Assembly (NCBI RefSeq): GCF_026788005.1
Contig: NZ_JABEPE010000015.1
Coordinates: 1 to 64,000 of the forward strand
DNA length: 64,000 nucleotides
DNA from: Alteromonas sp. a30
GTDB taxonomy: Bacteria; Pseudomonadota; Gammaproteobacteria; Enterobacterales; Alteromonadaceae
Reading direction: 5' to 3'
Both the position numbers and the translations under genes were made by a program. Shown here piece by piece: positions 1 through 12,189 of this stretch; position 1 is the first letter of the stretch; every line of letters begins with the position of its first letter. The notes under the pieces are model-generated. The model did no database searches, was not told the origin of the DNA, and was given only the letters and a program-made list of their open reading frames with translations.

Positions 1-2197
<2,197 letters not shown>

Positions 2198-2531
2198 TTA
2201 ACTGTTTGCCGTCTTGAATTTGTTATTTTTATATTGACTCTCAACCCAACGCTAAAAATCTAGTTGTCGGCGGTCAACTTTTATAAAGTCTGTTTTTGCC
2301 AGGTGTGTTTACAAGCAAAACACATTCCAGAATTAAATATAAACCAGATATTTACCTGAATCTACACGCAAAATTTGCTGGTTTTACGCATCACAAGCTT
2401 ATCATAAACTAGGGACACTCATGTTATCGACTTAAATACAGCTAATCTTTACTCAGTTTGGTGAATTAGGTCGGTTTCCTCCTACACAAAAGTGTTAGCT
2501 ACGACAGTTTCCTGACGCAGCTAATGAAGTA
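2198..2531. other. Gene-free interval between fimV and asd
   Basis: No coding frame with a start and ribosome site, RNA gene or clear terminator is visible. It is AT-rich and should hold the fimV promoter (leftward). Sites were not resolved by eye. Confidence 0.4.
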
Positions 2532-3548
2532 TTATAGATAGTCTTTAATCAATACTTCCGCTATCTGTACACTGTTAGTTGCTGCACCTTTGCGCACATT
2601 ATCCGACACAATCCACATATTGATGCCATTTGGATGGGTAATATCTTGACGAATTCGCCCTACAAACACATCATCTTTTCCACTTGCCTCACCCACTTGT
2701 GTAGGAAATTCCTCACGGTTTTCAACCAACGTCACACCGGGCGCTTCACGTAATAAGCTTTTAACGCTTTCAACATCAATAGGCTGATGTGTTTCTAAAT
2801 GCACGGCTTCACCATGACCAAAGAATACAGGAACCCGAACCGCGGTAGCGTTCACTAAAATGCCATCATCACCCATGATTTTCTGGGTTTCCCATGCCAT
2901 TTTCATTTCTTCTTTGGTGTAATCATTGTCGAGGAAAACATCAATTTGAGGAATACAGTTAAAAGCAATTTGACGAGAGAAAGCCTCCGCTGTGACGGAG
3001 CGCCCGTTGAGTAGATCCGCCGTTTGCTTAGCAAGTTCGTCCATTGCTTCTTTACCTGCGCCGGAAACAGATTGATAAGTAGAAACGTTAATTCTGTCAA
3101 TTCCCACTGCATCATGAATAGGTTTCAATGCGGCAACCATCTGGATAGTTGAGCAGTTAGGATTGGCGATAATATTACGATTACGATAATCGGCTAACGC
3201 CTCAGGGTTAACTTCTGGAACAACTAAAGGGATATCAGGTTCATAGCGATACTGTGATGTGTTATCGATAACGATACAACCAGCTTCAGCGGCGATTGGC
3301 GCATATTTTTCAGAAACACTGCCACCCGCAGAGAAAAAGGCGAGCGTCACTTGAGACCAATCAAACTGATCGGCATCTTCTACGGTTAATTCTTCGCCTT
3401 TAAATGTCACTGAGGTTCCCGCTGAGCGTGCGCTTGCAAGCGGGAAAAGTGTATCAACTGGAAAGTTTCTTTCTTCCAAGATCTCGATCATGTGTTTGCC
3501 GACAAGACCTGAGGCACCCAAAACTGCTACATTGTAAGCACGTGACAT
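2532..3548 (-). CDS. asd: Aspartate-semialdehyde dehydrogenase
   Basis: Reduces aspartyl-4-phosphate to aspartate semialdehyde with NADPH, the shared step to lysine, diaminopimelate, threonine and methionine. At 338 aa it has the family length. GASGLVGK at residues 11-18 is the NADP-binding loop; NPNCST carries the catalytic Cys132; VFFGHGEAVH carries the His region. It is the shorter usg-like class also common in Gram-positives and Pseudomonas. The start codon overlaps the pdxB stop (TAATG), pointing to translational coupling with the pyridoxal-phosphate pathway gene. It lies upstream of fimV as in many gammaproteobacteria. Confidence 0.95.
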   Translation of the reverse strand: MSRAYNVAVLGASGLVGKHMIEILEERNFPVDTLFPLASARSAGTSVTFKGEELTVEDADQFDWSQVTLAFFSAGGSVSEKYAPIAAEAGCIVIDNTSQYRYEPDIPLVVPEVNPEALADYRNRNIIANPNCSTIQMVAALKPIHDAVGIDRINVSTYQSVSGAGKEAMDELAKQTADLLNGRSVTAEAFSRQIAFNCIPQIDVFLDNDYTKEEMKMAWETQKIMGDDGILVNATAVRVPVFFGHGEAVHLETHQPIDVESVKSLLREAPGVTLVENREEFPTQVGEASGKDDVFVGRIRQDITHPNGINMWIVSDNVRKGAATNSVQIAEVLIKDYL

Positions 3549-4693
3549 TAACTTTTACTCCACTCATTCTCGTTTAAACTAAATCCAAGACCAGCAAGAA
3601 TACTCGCATTAAGTTTTGCGTTTTCCTGGACTATATAGGATGAAAATTCTCGTCGAACAGCATACTTCTTTCGGTAAGCTTGAAATTCTTGGGCATTTCG
3701 AACCATGCCTCTGAAATGTTGACTATCACTTTCTACATCATAAACCTGTGCGGTAAGCTGATGCAGCTCTAACATTCTCGCATCGGTCCCTTTCAAGGAC
3801 AACCGGTTATTGTCAATTTCAGGAAGAAAATTTACCAGATTATGTGTCATGGGAAGGGCAAATTGTTGGCAAACGGCTTGATAAAGAATTTCAGTGCCCT
3901 TGCCTTTGCCTTCCAATGTATGCCCAGCAATATGTGCGGTTGCAATATCAGTATGTTCAACCAAATCAAATAAGATGTCGGGCTCGTTATTCCATACATC
4001 AATGACTAAACCAAATTGACGCCCACCTCGCTTTAAATTCAATAAACCTTGGTTATCAACTACCTCACCACGGCAAGCGTTAATTAATACTTGGTGATCC
4101 GCTAATTGCGCTAGCACTTCTTCAGAGAACATATTGTTGGTTGGATAATCACCTTCCATAACTAAAGGAACATGCAGCGTAATCCAGTCACATTTTAATA
4201 TTTCTTCAAATGACGAAAACTCCCGCGAATCCCCTGCATTTTGAAGTGGAGGATCGTACAACTCAGTTTGGATCCCCATTGAGTTTAAGCGCGTATTCAA
4301 AAGCGAGCCGATATTCCCAACCCCAACAATGCCCACCTTCTGCTCAAACAAGTTTACTTGACGTTTGCACGCCAAATTCAGCATTGAACATAGCACGTAC
4401 TCAACAACCGCTGCGGCATTACAACCACCTGCATTAATCGCTTTCAGCCCTCTGGAAGCAAGATAGGTATTATCAATATGGTTGGTTCCGGCGGTTCCCG
4501 TGCCAACAAATTTTAAATGCTGGCACTGAGATAACAGTGATTCGTTCACCTTTGTGGTTGAGCGAACTAACAGGATGTCTGCCTCTTTAATGAACTCAGG
4601 TGAAACGGTTGCACCTGAAAAAAAGTAACATTCACCAACATCAGAAAAAAAAGACTTGGCATAGAGCAAAGTGTCTTCACAAAAAATTTTCAT
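3548..4693 (-). CDS. pdxB: Erythronate-4-phosphate dehydrogenase
   Basis: Second step of the deoxyxylulose-5-phosphate-dependent pyridoxal-phosphate route: oxidises 4-phosphoerythronate. The 381 aa match the family. The Rossmann motif GIVGVGNIGS is at residues 121-130, and the D-2-hydroxyacid dehydrogenase catalytic triad is present as Arg208, Glu237 and His254 (INACRGEVVD, NNEPDI, AHIAGHTLEG). A C-terminal DUF3410-like dimerisation segment follows. It overlaps asd by one base, so both are probably one transcript. Dxs, which makes the other PLP precursor, and PdxH are also encoded in this window. Confidence 0.95.
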   Translation of the reverse strand: MKIFCEDTLLYAKSFFSDVGECYFFSGATVSPEFIKEADILLVRSTTKVNESLLSQCQHLKFVGTGTAGTNHIDNTYLASRGLKAINAGGCNAAAVVEYVLCSMLNLACKRQVNLFEQKVGIVGVGNIGSLLNTRLNSMGIQTELYDPPLQNAGDSREFSSFEEILKCDWITLHVPLVMEGDYPTNNMFSEEVLAQLADHQVLINACRGEVVDNQGLLNLKRGGRQFGLVIDVWNNEPDILFDLVEHTDIATAHIAGHTLEGKGKGTEILYQAVCQQFALPMTHNLVNFLPEIDNNRLSLKGTDARMLELHQLTAQVYDVESDSQHFRGMVRNAQEFQAYRKKYAVRREFSSYIVQENAKLNASILAGLGFSLNENEWSKS

Positions 4694-4802
4694 TACTGGA
4701 CAGGAACTAAACTGGGTACTGCGTTACAGCACATTTAATAAGATAGCACCGAAGGATGCCACAAATTACAGGGGGGAAAAAGTCAATTTATACAGGAAAT
4801 TT

Positions 4803-4824
4803 GCTCCTGCCAGACGACAGGAGC
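4803..4824. terminator. Hairpin between amylase and pdxB
   Basis: Perfect 7-bp inverted repeat GCTCCTG/CAGGAGC with an 8-nt loop, lying downstream of the alpha-amylase stop in its reading direction. It lacks a T-run on the minus strand, so its role as a terminator is only suggested by position. Confidence 0.3.
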
Positions 4825-4849
4825 CTAAAAGGTTAACGCGAGATTTTAA

Positions 4850-6253
4850 CTATTGTAAGAGCCACATACGTGCACTTCTCGCTGGAATATGGAAATTATG
4901 AAACTTAGACGTTATGTATTGAGTGTTACCGGATAGTGTATCTGTGTAATTCCTGTACCAGTATAACCCTTCCGCGTCTGCATCAACCGACACATTTTGA
5001 CCACTTCCACACTTGTTAATACCCACCATCCCAACATGCTCGCGTTGGAACAAAATGTAGCAATCGTTATATGCCACAACTTCCATGCTACGCCCTTGAG
5101 TTGCGTTGTGGAAACGGATCATATTCGTAATATCGCTACGCTTATACAAATTATTCCAACGGTTATCACCGCTTTCGTTATGATCAGAGTACATCAATGG
5201 CGTCCCGCCATCTCTTCCCAAGATATACGCATTGGCAAGCGTTTCGTCAGTCGCATCAAGGATCTGATAACGGAAACCGTCATTGAGAGGAATATCGTGG
5301 GTAACGCTAAACGTAATTGCCTTGCTTGGCGGTAATGCTTGCCCATAAGCGATGGGATCAACAAGGCGATTCATAGAGCCACCAAACGAAAAAGCTTGTC
5401 TGATTTGCTCAAATAACGGGAAATCGTAGGCCGCATGACCCGTGTTATTTAAATATGGGGCCAAAAAGGCATCGTATTCATTGGTCCCAGCCCCACCAGA
5501 GGTAATGATTTCACCAAATACATGCACTCCGTTTTTAATGTTGGAATCAAACACGGCATTAATATGGTAATTCGTCATATGTTTTGCTGCATCAACCCGA
5601 AATCCTTTAACACCGTAAGACTTTAATGCCTGTAAATAGGATTTTTGTTGCTGAACCACCCAATTATTTGGGTCTAAATCAGGCAAACCTGGATCACCAT
5701 TGCCACCACATAAACGATAGTATTGCACCTCTCCTGGATCACTATAATTAGAGATGCAACCCGGCGCGTGAAAATCCCCAGAACCAAACAAGTTATTAGA
5801 AATATTGCCAAACATCGTAATGGAGTTGTAGTAACTTGAGCTGCTCGAATACTGCGACAACACATTACTTCCCGGATAATTTAAATCAGAACGGATAGCA
5901 GACTCATTGGCCATGTGGTTAAAGACAATATCAGCGTAAACATCAACGCCTCTGGCCTTTAATGCGTTAATCATCGCTTTAAAGTCGTTAGTATCGCCAA
6001 GGGGGTTATCAATAACTCGATAGTCTTGTGGTTGATACCTCGCCCACCATTGACTCCCTGTTGATTTGTAGGCTGGCGAGACAAGCACTTTTTTATAGCC
6101 AAGATTGGCAATTTCTGATGCTTTCGATGCAACTTCGTCATATGTCCAGTTGAAGGCATGTAAGATTACATCAGCACTACTACTGGTACTAACAACAGCG
6201 AAAGAGGCTGTAACCCCTACAGCAACGGCCTTTAATTTTGATTTTAATGACAT
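4850..6253 (-). CDS. Secreted GH13 alpha-amylase
   Basis: Hydrolyses internal alpha-1,4 bonds of starch or glycogen, outside the cytoplasm. A Sec signal peptide covers about residues 1-27 (basic start, hydrophobic core, SSSA-D cleavage region). The (beta/alpha)8 motifs are in order: DVYADIVFNH (region I), GFRVDAAKH with nucleophile Asp221, HVFGEII with acid/base Glu248, and FSVTHD with Asp320. The whole sequence resembles the Aeromonas/Xanthomonas AmyA type (GH13 subfamily 27, from memory). The start at 6253 is chosen over an upstream ATG at 6304 because AGGA lies about 9 nt before it and it begins the signal peptide, giving 467 aa. No maltose regulon genes are adjacent; it is a single gene divergent from the SRAP gene. 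Confidence 0.92.
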   Translation of the reverse strand: MSLKSKLKAVAVGVTASFAVVSTSSSADVILHAFNWTYDEVASKASEIANLGYKKVLVSPAYKSTGSQWWARYQPQDYRVIDNPLGDTNDFKAMINALKARGVDVYADIVFNHMANESAIRSDLNYPGSNVLSQYSSSSSYYNSITMFGNISNNLFGSGDFHAPGCISNYSDPGEVQYYRLCGGNGDPGLPDLDPNNWVVQQQKSYLQALKSYGVKGFRVDAAKHMTNYHINAVFDSNIKNGVHVFGEIITSGGAGTNEYDAFLAPYLNNTGHAAYDFPLFEQIRQAFSFGGSMNRLVDPIAYGQALPPSKAITFSVTHDIPLNDGFRYQILDATDETLANAYILGRDGGTPLMYSDHNESGDNRWNNLYKRSDITNMIRFHNATQGRSMEVVAYNDCYILFQREHVGMVGINKCGSGQNVSVDADAEGLYWYRNYTDTLSGNTQYITSKFHNFHIPARSARMWLLQ

Positions 6254-6524
6254 TCTTCTATTCCTCGCGTAAGCGTGATTGTTCACTATCAAACGTAAGC
6301 ACAAAAAGCCGTCATCCCATTAACCACCGCGCAACCGTTTGACTCTAGAAATAAATTTGGCACTAATACTCCCCTTGATTTACATTTTTTTAAACTTTTT
6401 GCATACGTATTCACCAAATATTCACAATTTGCATATCGATATTTTTCGATACAAATAGCTGCTTTTAATCATCTCTATCTATGATAAATTTTTGGACTTC
6501 CAAGAAGTATGGAGAATTTACACT

Positions 6525-7223
6525 ATGTGTGGTCGATTGAACGTGAGTGATGATCCAGCGGTTCGGGCATTATGTGAAATGTTGGACATTAACATCTGGT
6601 CGGAACCGCCTATTTTCACTCGATATATTGGCGCTGCCAGTCCCGTTTCTATTATCCGCGAAACAACACAAGGCCGCTCATTAGATGATGCAATTTGGTG
6701 GTTACTTTTAGAAACATCGGAAACAGGATTTCGGCCCTCTAAATATACCTCATTTAACACTCGTTATGACAAACTCAATACCCCAAGAAGCGCAGGCTAT
6801 ACTCCTTACAGAGAGAGTCGTTGCGTTATACCGGCAAAAGGGTTTGGTGAATCCGAATTTAACAACAAGCGACGTATTCACTGTCACGATTTAGAGGCCA
6901 TTGACGAAGCCATTGCATTTGGGGGGCTTTACAAAGAATGGATAAATCCAACAACGGGTGAAGCCACATTTTCCTGCTCGGTTATCACGCTGCCCCCGCA
7001 TCCTAAATTCGCCAACATTCATTCTAAATCCATCCCCTTAATGTTGCCTCAAGAAGGCGACTGGCTGGATGCTTGGCTCGATCCAAGTATCACAGACACA
7101 CGTAGATTTGATGGATTATTACAATCTAAACTCCGTCACAACCTTAAAGTTCAACAAATAGCAAAACCCAGCGCCTACCATCAGGCTATTGGCGATGCTT
7201 TTGTGATTGAAAAAGATATATGA
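6525..7223 (+). CDS. SOS response-associated peptidase (SRAP/YedK family)
   Basis: SRAP proteins cap abasic sites in single-stranded DNA by a thiazolidine bond from the N-terminal cysteine. The start must be the ATG at 6525, not the upstream one at 6492, because Cys2 has to become the N-terminus (MCGRLN); GGAG lies about 11 nt before it. Counterparts of the YedK active-site residues are visible: Asn78 in FNTR, Glu109 in GFGES, His166 in IHSKSIPLML. The usual GFYEW motif is altered to GFGES and the tryptophan-rich region is divergent, but all four key residues remain. 232 aa is normal. No LexA box was recognised upstream. Confidence 0.9.
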   Translation: MCGRLNVSDDPAVRALCEMLDINIWSEPPIFTRYIGAASPVSIIRETTQGRSLDDAIWWLLLETSETGFRPSKYTSFNTRYDKLNTPRSAGYTPYRESRCVIPAKGFGESEFNNKRRIHCHDLEAIDEAIAFGGLYKEWINPTTGEATFSCSVITLPPHPKFANIHSKSIPLMLPQEGDWLDAWLDPSITDTRRFDGLLQSKLRHNLKVQQIAKPSAYHQAIGDAFVIEKDI

Positions 7224-7255
7224 AGCAATAGATTACGTGGGTTTTTAAACACAAA

Positions 7256-7284
7256 AAAACGCTGCCTAATAATGACAGCGTTTT
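7256..7284. terminator. Bidirectional terminator between SRAP gene and fabB
   Basis: 9-bp stem AAAACGCTG/CAGCGTTTT with an 11-nt loop, A-run on one side and T-run on the other, between two convergent genes. Confidence 0.85.
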
Positions 7285-7323
7285 CCGTTCTAATGTTTAC
7301 TTTGGGGTAACGAGAATCGTTTA

Positions 7324-8535
7324 TTAACGATAACGTTGGAGCACTAACGTGGCATTAGTTCCACCAAACCCGAAGCTATTCGACATTACCGTATCCAACT
7401 TCACATCACGAGCTTGAGTGACAATATCCAACCCTTCTGCTTCGGCGTCCAGTTCGTCAATATTGATTGATGGTGCAATAAAGTCATTCTCCATCATCAA
7501 AATGCTGTAAATTGCTTCATTAACTCCGGCTGCACCTAATGCATGCCCCGTCATAGCTTTAGTAGCAGAAATAGCCGGGCCGTTATTACCAAACACTTCT
7601 TTTATCGCTGATAGCTCTTTTAAGTCACCAACAGGGGTGGATGTACCATGCGTATTCAAATATTGAACAGGTGCATCTACGCCTTGCAAGGCTTGTTGCA
7701 TACAGCGCATAGCGCCTTCTCCTGATGGCGCAACCATATCGTAACCATCTGAAGTTGCACCATAGCCTACGATTTCCGCATAGATTTTTGCTCCACGAGC
7801 GAGTGCATGTTCAAGCTCTTCAACGACAACCATGCCGCCGCCACCGGAAATTACAAAACCATCGCGGTTTGCATCATAAGTACGAGAAGCCAATGCAGGC
7901 GTATCGTTAAAGCCGGTAGACAACGCCCCCATTGCGTCAAATTCCATCGCCAGCGTCCAATGAACTTCTTCACCACCACCTGCGAACACAACATCTTGTT
8001 TGCCTAATTGAATTTGCTCTAAGGCATGACCGATACAGTGAGCACTGGTGGCACAGGCAGAACTCATAGAGTAGTTAATGCCTTTAATTTTAAATGGCGT
8101 TGCCAAACAAGCAGAAACGGTACTGCTCATCGTACGTGGAACCATATAAGGCCCGACCTTTCTGACGCCTCGATTTCGCAAAATATCCGCAGCTTCAACC
8201 TGCCAATGCGACGATGCACCTCCCGACCCGGCAACTAAACCGGTACGAGGGTTTGAGACGTCACCATCAGACAAACCACTATCTTCAATAGCTTGCTGCA
8301 TCGCTATATACGCATATGCTGATGCATCGCCCATGAAACGAAGTGCTTTACGGTCAATTAATGCTTTTGTATCAACATTTACGTCACCCCAAACCAAACT
8401 ACGCAACTTGAATTCCTCAAATTGCTCTGAGCGCGTAATGCCCGATTTTCCCTCTCGTAGAGACGAAAGCACTTCTTGTTTGTTGTTACCTATGCTGGAA
8501 ACAATACCCAGCCCCGTAATTACAGCTCTTCTCAT
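7324..8535 (-). CDS. fabB: 3-oxoacyl-ACP synthase I
   Basis: Condenses malonyl-ACP with acyl-ACP in fatty acid elongation; FabB is also needed for unsaturated fatty acids. The thiolase-fold Cys-His-His triad is complete: Cys161 (SSACATSAH), His296 ([11 protein letters not shown]) and His331 ([11 protein letters not shown]). The 403 aa fit FabB, and the [12 protein letters not shown] segment is FabB-like. It stands alone and divergent from mnmC, the same fabB/mnmC arrangement as in E. coli; no fabA is beside it. Confidence 0.95.
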   Translation of the reverse strand: MRRAVITGLGIVSSIGNNKQEVLSSLREGKSGITRSEQFEEFKLRSLVWGDVNVDTKALIDRKALRFMGDASAYAYIAMQQAIEDSGLSDGDVSNPRTGLVAGSGGASSHWQVEAADILRNRGVRKVGPYMVPRTMSSTVSACLATPFKIKGINYSMSSACATSAHCIGHALEQIQLGKQDVVFAGGGEEVHWTLAMEFDAMGALSTGFNDTPALASRTYDANRDGFVISGGGGMVVVEELEHALARGAKIYAEIVGYGATSDGYDMVAPSGEGAMRCMQQALQGVDAPVQYLNTHGTSTPVGDLKELSAIKEVFGNNGPAISATKAMTGHALGAAGVNEAIYSILMMENDFIAPSINIDELDAEAEGLDIVTQARDVKLDTVMSNSFGFGGTNATLVLQRYR

Positions 8536-8675
8536 TTTTCTGACCTTTTAATAAAAAGTTAGCGTCATTGTAGCGCCATAAAACAATAAAGTGGTCTGCT
8601 TTTTTATTGCAAATTCATGACGAACGCCGACACTTTCAGTAATATGCGCGCTCCTAGTAAAGAAGGGTTTTACTT

Positions 8676-10724
8676 GTGCCGATTCATACCGCTGACATTT
8701 TATTCAATGAGACTGGAACCCCAGTATCGTCTCAGTTTGACGATGTGTACTTTTCTAATGACAACGGATTATTAGAAACACGCTATGTCTTTATTGACAA
8801 TAATCATTTATTACAGCGTTGGCAAACTTGTAAACAACACCACTTTGTTATTGCTGAAACAGGTTTTGGCACCGGACTGAACTTCCTGTTAACCCTTCAA
8901 CTTTTTACTCAGTTTAGGCATGAAAACCCAGACCATCCGCTACGTCAGCTCTATTTTATCAGTTTTGAAAAATATCCAATCACAGCGCAGGATTTAACCC
9001 TCGCCTTACAAGCATGGCCCTCTTTGAAGGAAGAAGCTAAACAACTACTCGCCCAATATCCTCTTCCTATTGCCGGCTGCCACCGACTCAGCTTTACCCA
9101 CGCTCCACATTGTGAGATTTATTTGGATCTTTGGTTAGGCGATGTAAACACACTCCTGCCCACGTTTTCGAATACGACGAATCAAAGTATAGACGCATGG
9201 TTTCTTGACGGATTTGCTCCGAGCAAAAATCCCGATATGTGGCAAGAAAAATTGTTTCAATATATTGCTCAATTAACCGCACCTAACGGCACATTCGCCA
9301 CATTTACCGCAGCAGGTATCGTAAAAAGAGGGTTGCAAGATGTGGGCTTTCACATTGAAAAAGTTAAAGGTTTCGGTAAGAAGCGTGACATGCTCCGTGG
9401 CACTTTCACCAATCATGGCGCTTTCGATGCATCGCGATTGAGCCGCGAATCAGAGCCCAGATATTGGCATCGTAGTTCGGTGTGCCAAAAAACGCGTCAT
9501 ATTACCGTGATTGGTGGCGGTCTCGCGGGTTTAAATACAGCTCATGCTTTACTCAAACACGGTTATGCGGTAAGCCTCTACGAAGGGGCTCCAACTCTCG
9601 CTAACGGAGCGTCAGGCAATCAGCAAGGCGGGTTTTACCCTAACCTCAATATTGATTTTACCCTAGCAAGCCAAATCTATGCCCTTGCCTTTTTGTACGC
9701 AAAGCGTCACTACCGCACATTGATGCAGCAAGGGTTTCATTTCGAACACGATACCTGCGGCGTGCTACTTCTTGCTTTTAATGATAAACAAGCTGCACGT
9801 CATGCTCACCTAGTAGAAAAGCAGAATTGGCCTCAAACACTTGTTGATTCAGTTTCTCAACAACAAGCGAAGAACATAGCGAATGTTGAGCTACCATTTG
9901 GAGGCTTGTTCATCCCTGAGGGTGGTTGGATAAACCCATATTCCTTAGTTCAGGCATTATCGAAAGCGTGTTATGCCTACGCTAATTTTGAATTAGTATT
10001 GGGTACTAAAATTACTGACATGCAACGGGATCTTTCCCAAAACAAAGCGAACAAATGGTGTTTATCGGCGCAGGGAGCACCGTCCTTGGAAACCGATGCA
10101 GTAGTGCTAGCACTAGGTCATCATTCAAGGCATTTTCCAACCTTAAATGGACTGCCATTGCAATCGGTCAGAGGCCAAGTCGAAACAATGAGCTCACAAG
10201 GAGAACTGGCCAATCTGAGAACCGTTTTGTGCCATAAAGGCTACCTTACCCCGGCATTAAACAACACGCATGCTCTGGGCGCGACCTTTGGAAAAGATGA
10301 CGAAACAACGGATTATCGAGTAAGCGAGGAAGCCGCAAACTTACACAATCTAAAACACGCGCTTCCCAATATGCCTTGGGTGGAGAACCTCGTTGGCAAA
10401 CAAACTGGTAGAGCTTCTATTCGATGCGCTTCACCCGATCGCTTACCATTAATGGGGCAGCTTCCAGATCTTGAAAAACAACAAGCACAATACAAAGAAA
10501 TATACAAAACCTACGCTAACCATAAGTACGCGCATCCAACTAATATCGATAATGTGTTTGTGTTAACAGGACTAGGTTCAAGAGGACTCTGCACAGCGCC
10601 ACTACTTGCAGAGGCATTAGCTTGCCAGATAAGCGGCAAACCTTTGCCGCTGTCACAAGCTCAATTAAATGCTTTGTCACCAAACCGTTTTCTAATTCGG
10701 CAACTCATTCGTCGGGAAATCTAA
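8676..10724 (+). CDS. mnmC: Bifunctional tRNA mnm5s2U methyltransferase / FAD-dependent oxidase
   Basis: Final two steps of 5-methylaminomethyl-2-thiouridine formation at the wobble base of tRNA for Lys, Glu, Gln and others. The N-terminal MnmD methyltransferase (about 1-260) has the SAM motif GFGTGLNF and DAWFLDGFAPSKNP. The C-terminal MnmC1 oxidase (about 270-680) begins with the FAD motif VIGGGLAGL and includes GASGNQQGGFYP. 682 aa equals the fused family length. Translation starts at a GTG with AGGG about 9 nt upstream. The 3' end overlaps the convergent FlgO-like gene by 4 nt. Confidence 0.95.
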   Translation: MPIHTADILFNETGTPVSSQFDDVYFSNDNGLLETRYVFIDNNHLLQRWQTCKQHHFVIAETGFGTGLNFLLTLQLFTQFRHENPDHPLRQLYFISFEKYPITAQDLTLALQAWPSLKEEAKQLLAQYPLPIAGCHRLSFTHAPHCEIYLDLWLGDVNTLLPTFSNTTNQSIDAWFLDGFAPSKNPDMWQEKLFQYIAQLTAPNGTFATFTAAGIVKRGLQDVGFHIEKVKGFGKKRDMLRGTFTNHGAFDASRLSRESEPRYWHRSSVCQKTRHITVIGGGLAGLNTAHALLKHGYAVSLYEGAPTLANGASGNQQGGFYPNLNIDFTLASQIYALAFLYAKRHYRTLMQQGFHFEHDTCGVLLLAFNDKQAARHAHLVEKQNWPQTLVDSVSQQQAKNIANVELPFGGLFIPEGGWINPYSLVQALSKACYAYANFELVLGTKITDMQRDLSQNKANKWCLSAQGAPSLETDAVVLALGHHSRHFPTLNGLPLQSVRGQVETMSSQGELANLRTVLCHKGYLTPALNNTHALGATFGKDDETTDYRVSEEAANLHNLKHALPNMPWVENLVGKQTGRASIRCASPDRLPLMGQLPDLEKQQAQYKEIYKTYANHKYAHPTNIDNVFVLTGLGSRGLCTAPLLAEALACQISGKPLPLSQAQLNALSPNRFLIRQLIRREI

Positions 10725-11398
10725 GGCGTCGACATCCAAACATGACTTGGGATCACTTCATTCACAACAAAATGGGGAATAAACCCCCGCGCTGTCGCCA
10801 CCACTGTTTTTTTATCTAACGAAACAATGCGCGCATTCACACGCACCCCTTTTTCATTTTTATGCATGGTTCCCGACAATACGTAATCAACTTCAACCTT
10901 GGATAAGTCACGAGTTTTACGACTGAATACAATATCGCCATCGCGCCGAACTTCAATGCCATTCATCATCTTAAAATCCACAACCGGCAGGCCATAAGCT
11001 TGAATCTCTTTGATAAAGCTTTCTGCGAGTTGGTTGCCGAGTGCGTCAGTGCTTTGCAAAGTGCGATCAAATGCAACGAAGCTCGCCACACCAATACGGC
11101 TGCCGGCATTCAAATAACGTGCTTGTTGCATCAATTGCATCGTAATTTGCTCGGCATAATCATCAACGGTTTTATGGCTGTATTTTGGCTTATAACTATT
11201 GGGGGGCGGGATAAGCACGGGTTTGATGTTTTCGTGTAACGCCACTTTGGGCTCCACACGCGACGTCGCTTTGTGGCGAATCGGTTTAGGCATGGTGATA
11301 GCGGATTGCATCGCCTGTTGTTGTTGCATCGTAATTAGGTTGGTCGCACACCCGTGCAGTAACACACTTGATAAAAGCAGATATAGCGAGCGTTTCAT
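10721..11398 (-). CDS. FlgO-domain lipoprotein 1
   Basis: Predicted outer-membrane lipoprotein: an N-terminal hydrophobic stretch ends in the lipobox LLHGC. The rest is a FlgO domain, recognised by DALGNQLAESF, VVDFK, a VDYVLSGTM segment and VNARIVSLDKKTVVATA. In Vibrio FlgO is an outer-membrane protein needed for stable flagellar attachment; whether this copy is flagellar is not shown here, as the only motility genes in the window are pomAB. The start at 11398 is preferred to a GTG 9 nt upstream because AAGGTG sits about 8 nt before it. It is the last of three tandem paralogues, one base after the stop of copy 2. Confidence 0.85.
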   Translation of the reverse strand: MKRSLYLLLSSVLLHGCATNLITMQQQQAMQSAITMPKPIRHKATSRVEPKVALHENIKPVLIPPPNSYKPKYSHKTVDDYAEQITMQLMQQARYLNAGSRIGVASFVAFDRTLQSTDALGNQLAESFIKEIQAYGLPVVDFKMMNGIEVRRDGDIVFSRKTRDLSKVEVDYVLSGTMHKNEKGVRVNARIVSLDKKTVVATARGFIPHFVVNEVIPSHVWMSTP

Positions 11399-11399
11399 A

Positions 11400-12173
11400 C
11401 TATTCACCTTGCATCAATTTGACGCCATCGGTCATACCATCACTGGTGGGCAACAACGCATCCACAATGTAAAACGGAATCATCATTTGAGCACTGGCTA
11501 CCACGGCTTTCGATTCAAGACCAAGAATTCGTGCATTCACTAAATACCCGCCCTGATGCTTGGTCATGGTTCCCGTTAAAATGTATTCAATTTCTACTTT
11601 TTCTTTTAACTCAAGAAAATCACGCGATAGCAAGAAATCACCAGTTGGCGTTACACGAATATAATTTGTCGCTTTAAAATCAATGACGGGAATACGGAAC
11701 TTGTGTAGCTCATGCATGAAAGACTCAGAGAGTTGGTATCCAAGTAGATTGGTTTTTTGTAAGTCACTGTCTATCAAGGCAAAATGCGTGACACCCACGG
11801 GTGTTTTATCGGTAAGATATTCCATATTGGAGATTAAGTCTTGTGCCATATTTTGCACATAATCACCCACATGTTTAGTTAATGGTTGCCCTCGATGAAG
11901 CCCTTCCCCAGTGGAATACATTGGTTCATGAAGCATAGCGCCAAAATTATCGACATGAGGCTGGTTATTCACGGTTTTCTTATTCAGGGACATGGATTGC
12001 GACTGCTGCATCGATTGAGCTTCACGTATATTAGCAACTCGCATTCCTTGAACTGATTCTTCAGAAATATGCTCTTGCGTTTCATACCAAGCCGAATTCC
12101 AATCTGACAAATTCGCGCAACCTGTTAAATAGCTAGCTGCAATCAATGCACTGAGTTGTTTTGCCTTATTCAT
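11400..12173 (-). CDS. FlgO-domain lipoprotein 2
   Basis: 257 aa with a short signal and lipobox SYLTGC, then a Gln/Ser-rich linker (about 25-70) longer than in its neighbours, then the FlgO domain with LGYQLSESFM, VIDFKATN, IEYILTGTM and VNARILGLESKAVVASA. GGAG lies about 9 nt before the ATG. It is 16 nt downstream of copy 3 and directly upstream of copy 1, so the three are almost surely co-transcribed. The function is inferred from the domain only: an outer-membrane or flagellum-associated lipoprotein, or a general envelope FlgO-like protein. Confidence 0.85.
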   Translation of the reverse strand: MNKAKQLSALIAASYLTGCANLSDWNSAWYETQEHISEESVQGMRVANIREAQSMQQSQSMSLNKKTVNNQPHVDNFGAMLHEPMYSTGEGLHRGQPLTKHVGDYVQNMAQDLISNMEYLTDKTPVGVTHFALIDSDLQKTNLLGYQLSESFMHELHKFRIPVIDFKATNYIRVTPTGDFLLSRDFLELKEKVEIEYILTGTMTKHQGGYLVNARILGLESKAVVASAQMMIPFYIVDALLPTSDGMTDGVKLMQGE

Positions 12174-12189
12174 TTTGGTTCGCTCCAGA

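Noticed and set aside
6254-6304. Upstream ATG of the amylase at 6304
   Set aside because: It puts 17 residues before the signal peptide; the ATG at 6253 has AGGA and starts the signal.
8588-8605. Possible FadR half-site upstream of fabB (TGGTCTG)
   Set aside because: Only one half matches the palindrome; too weak to list without a motif scan.
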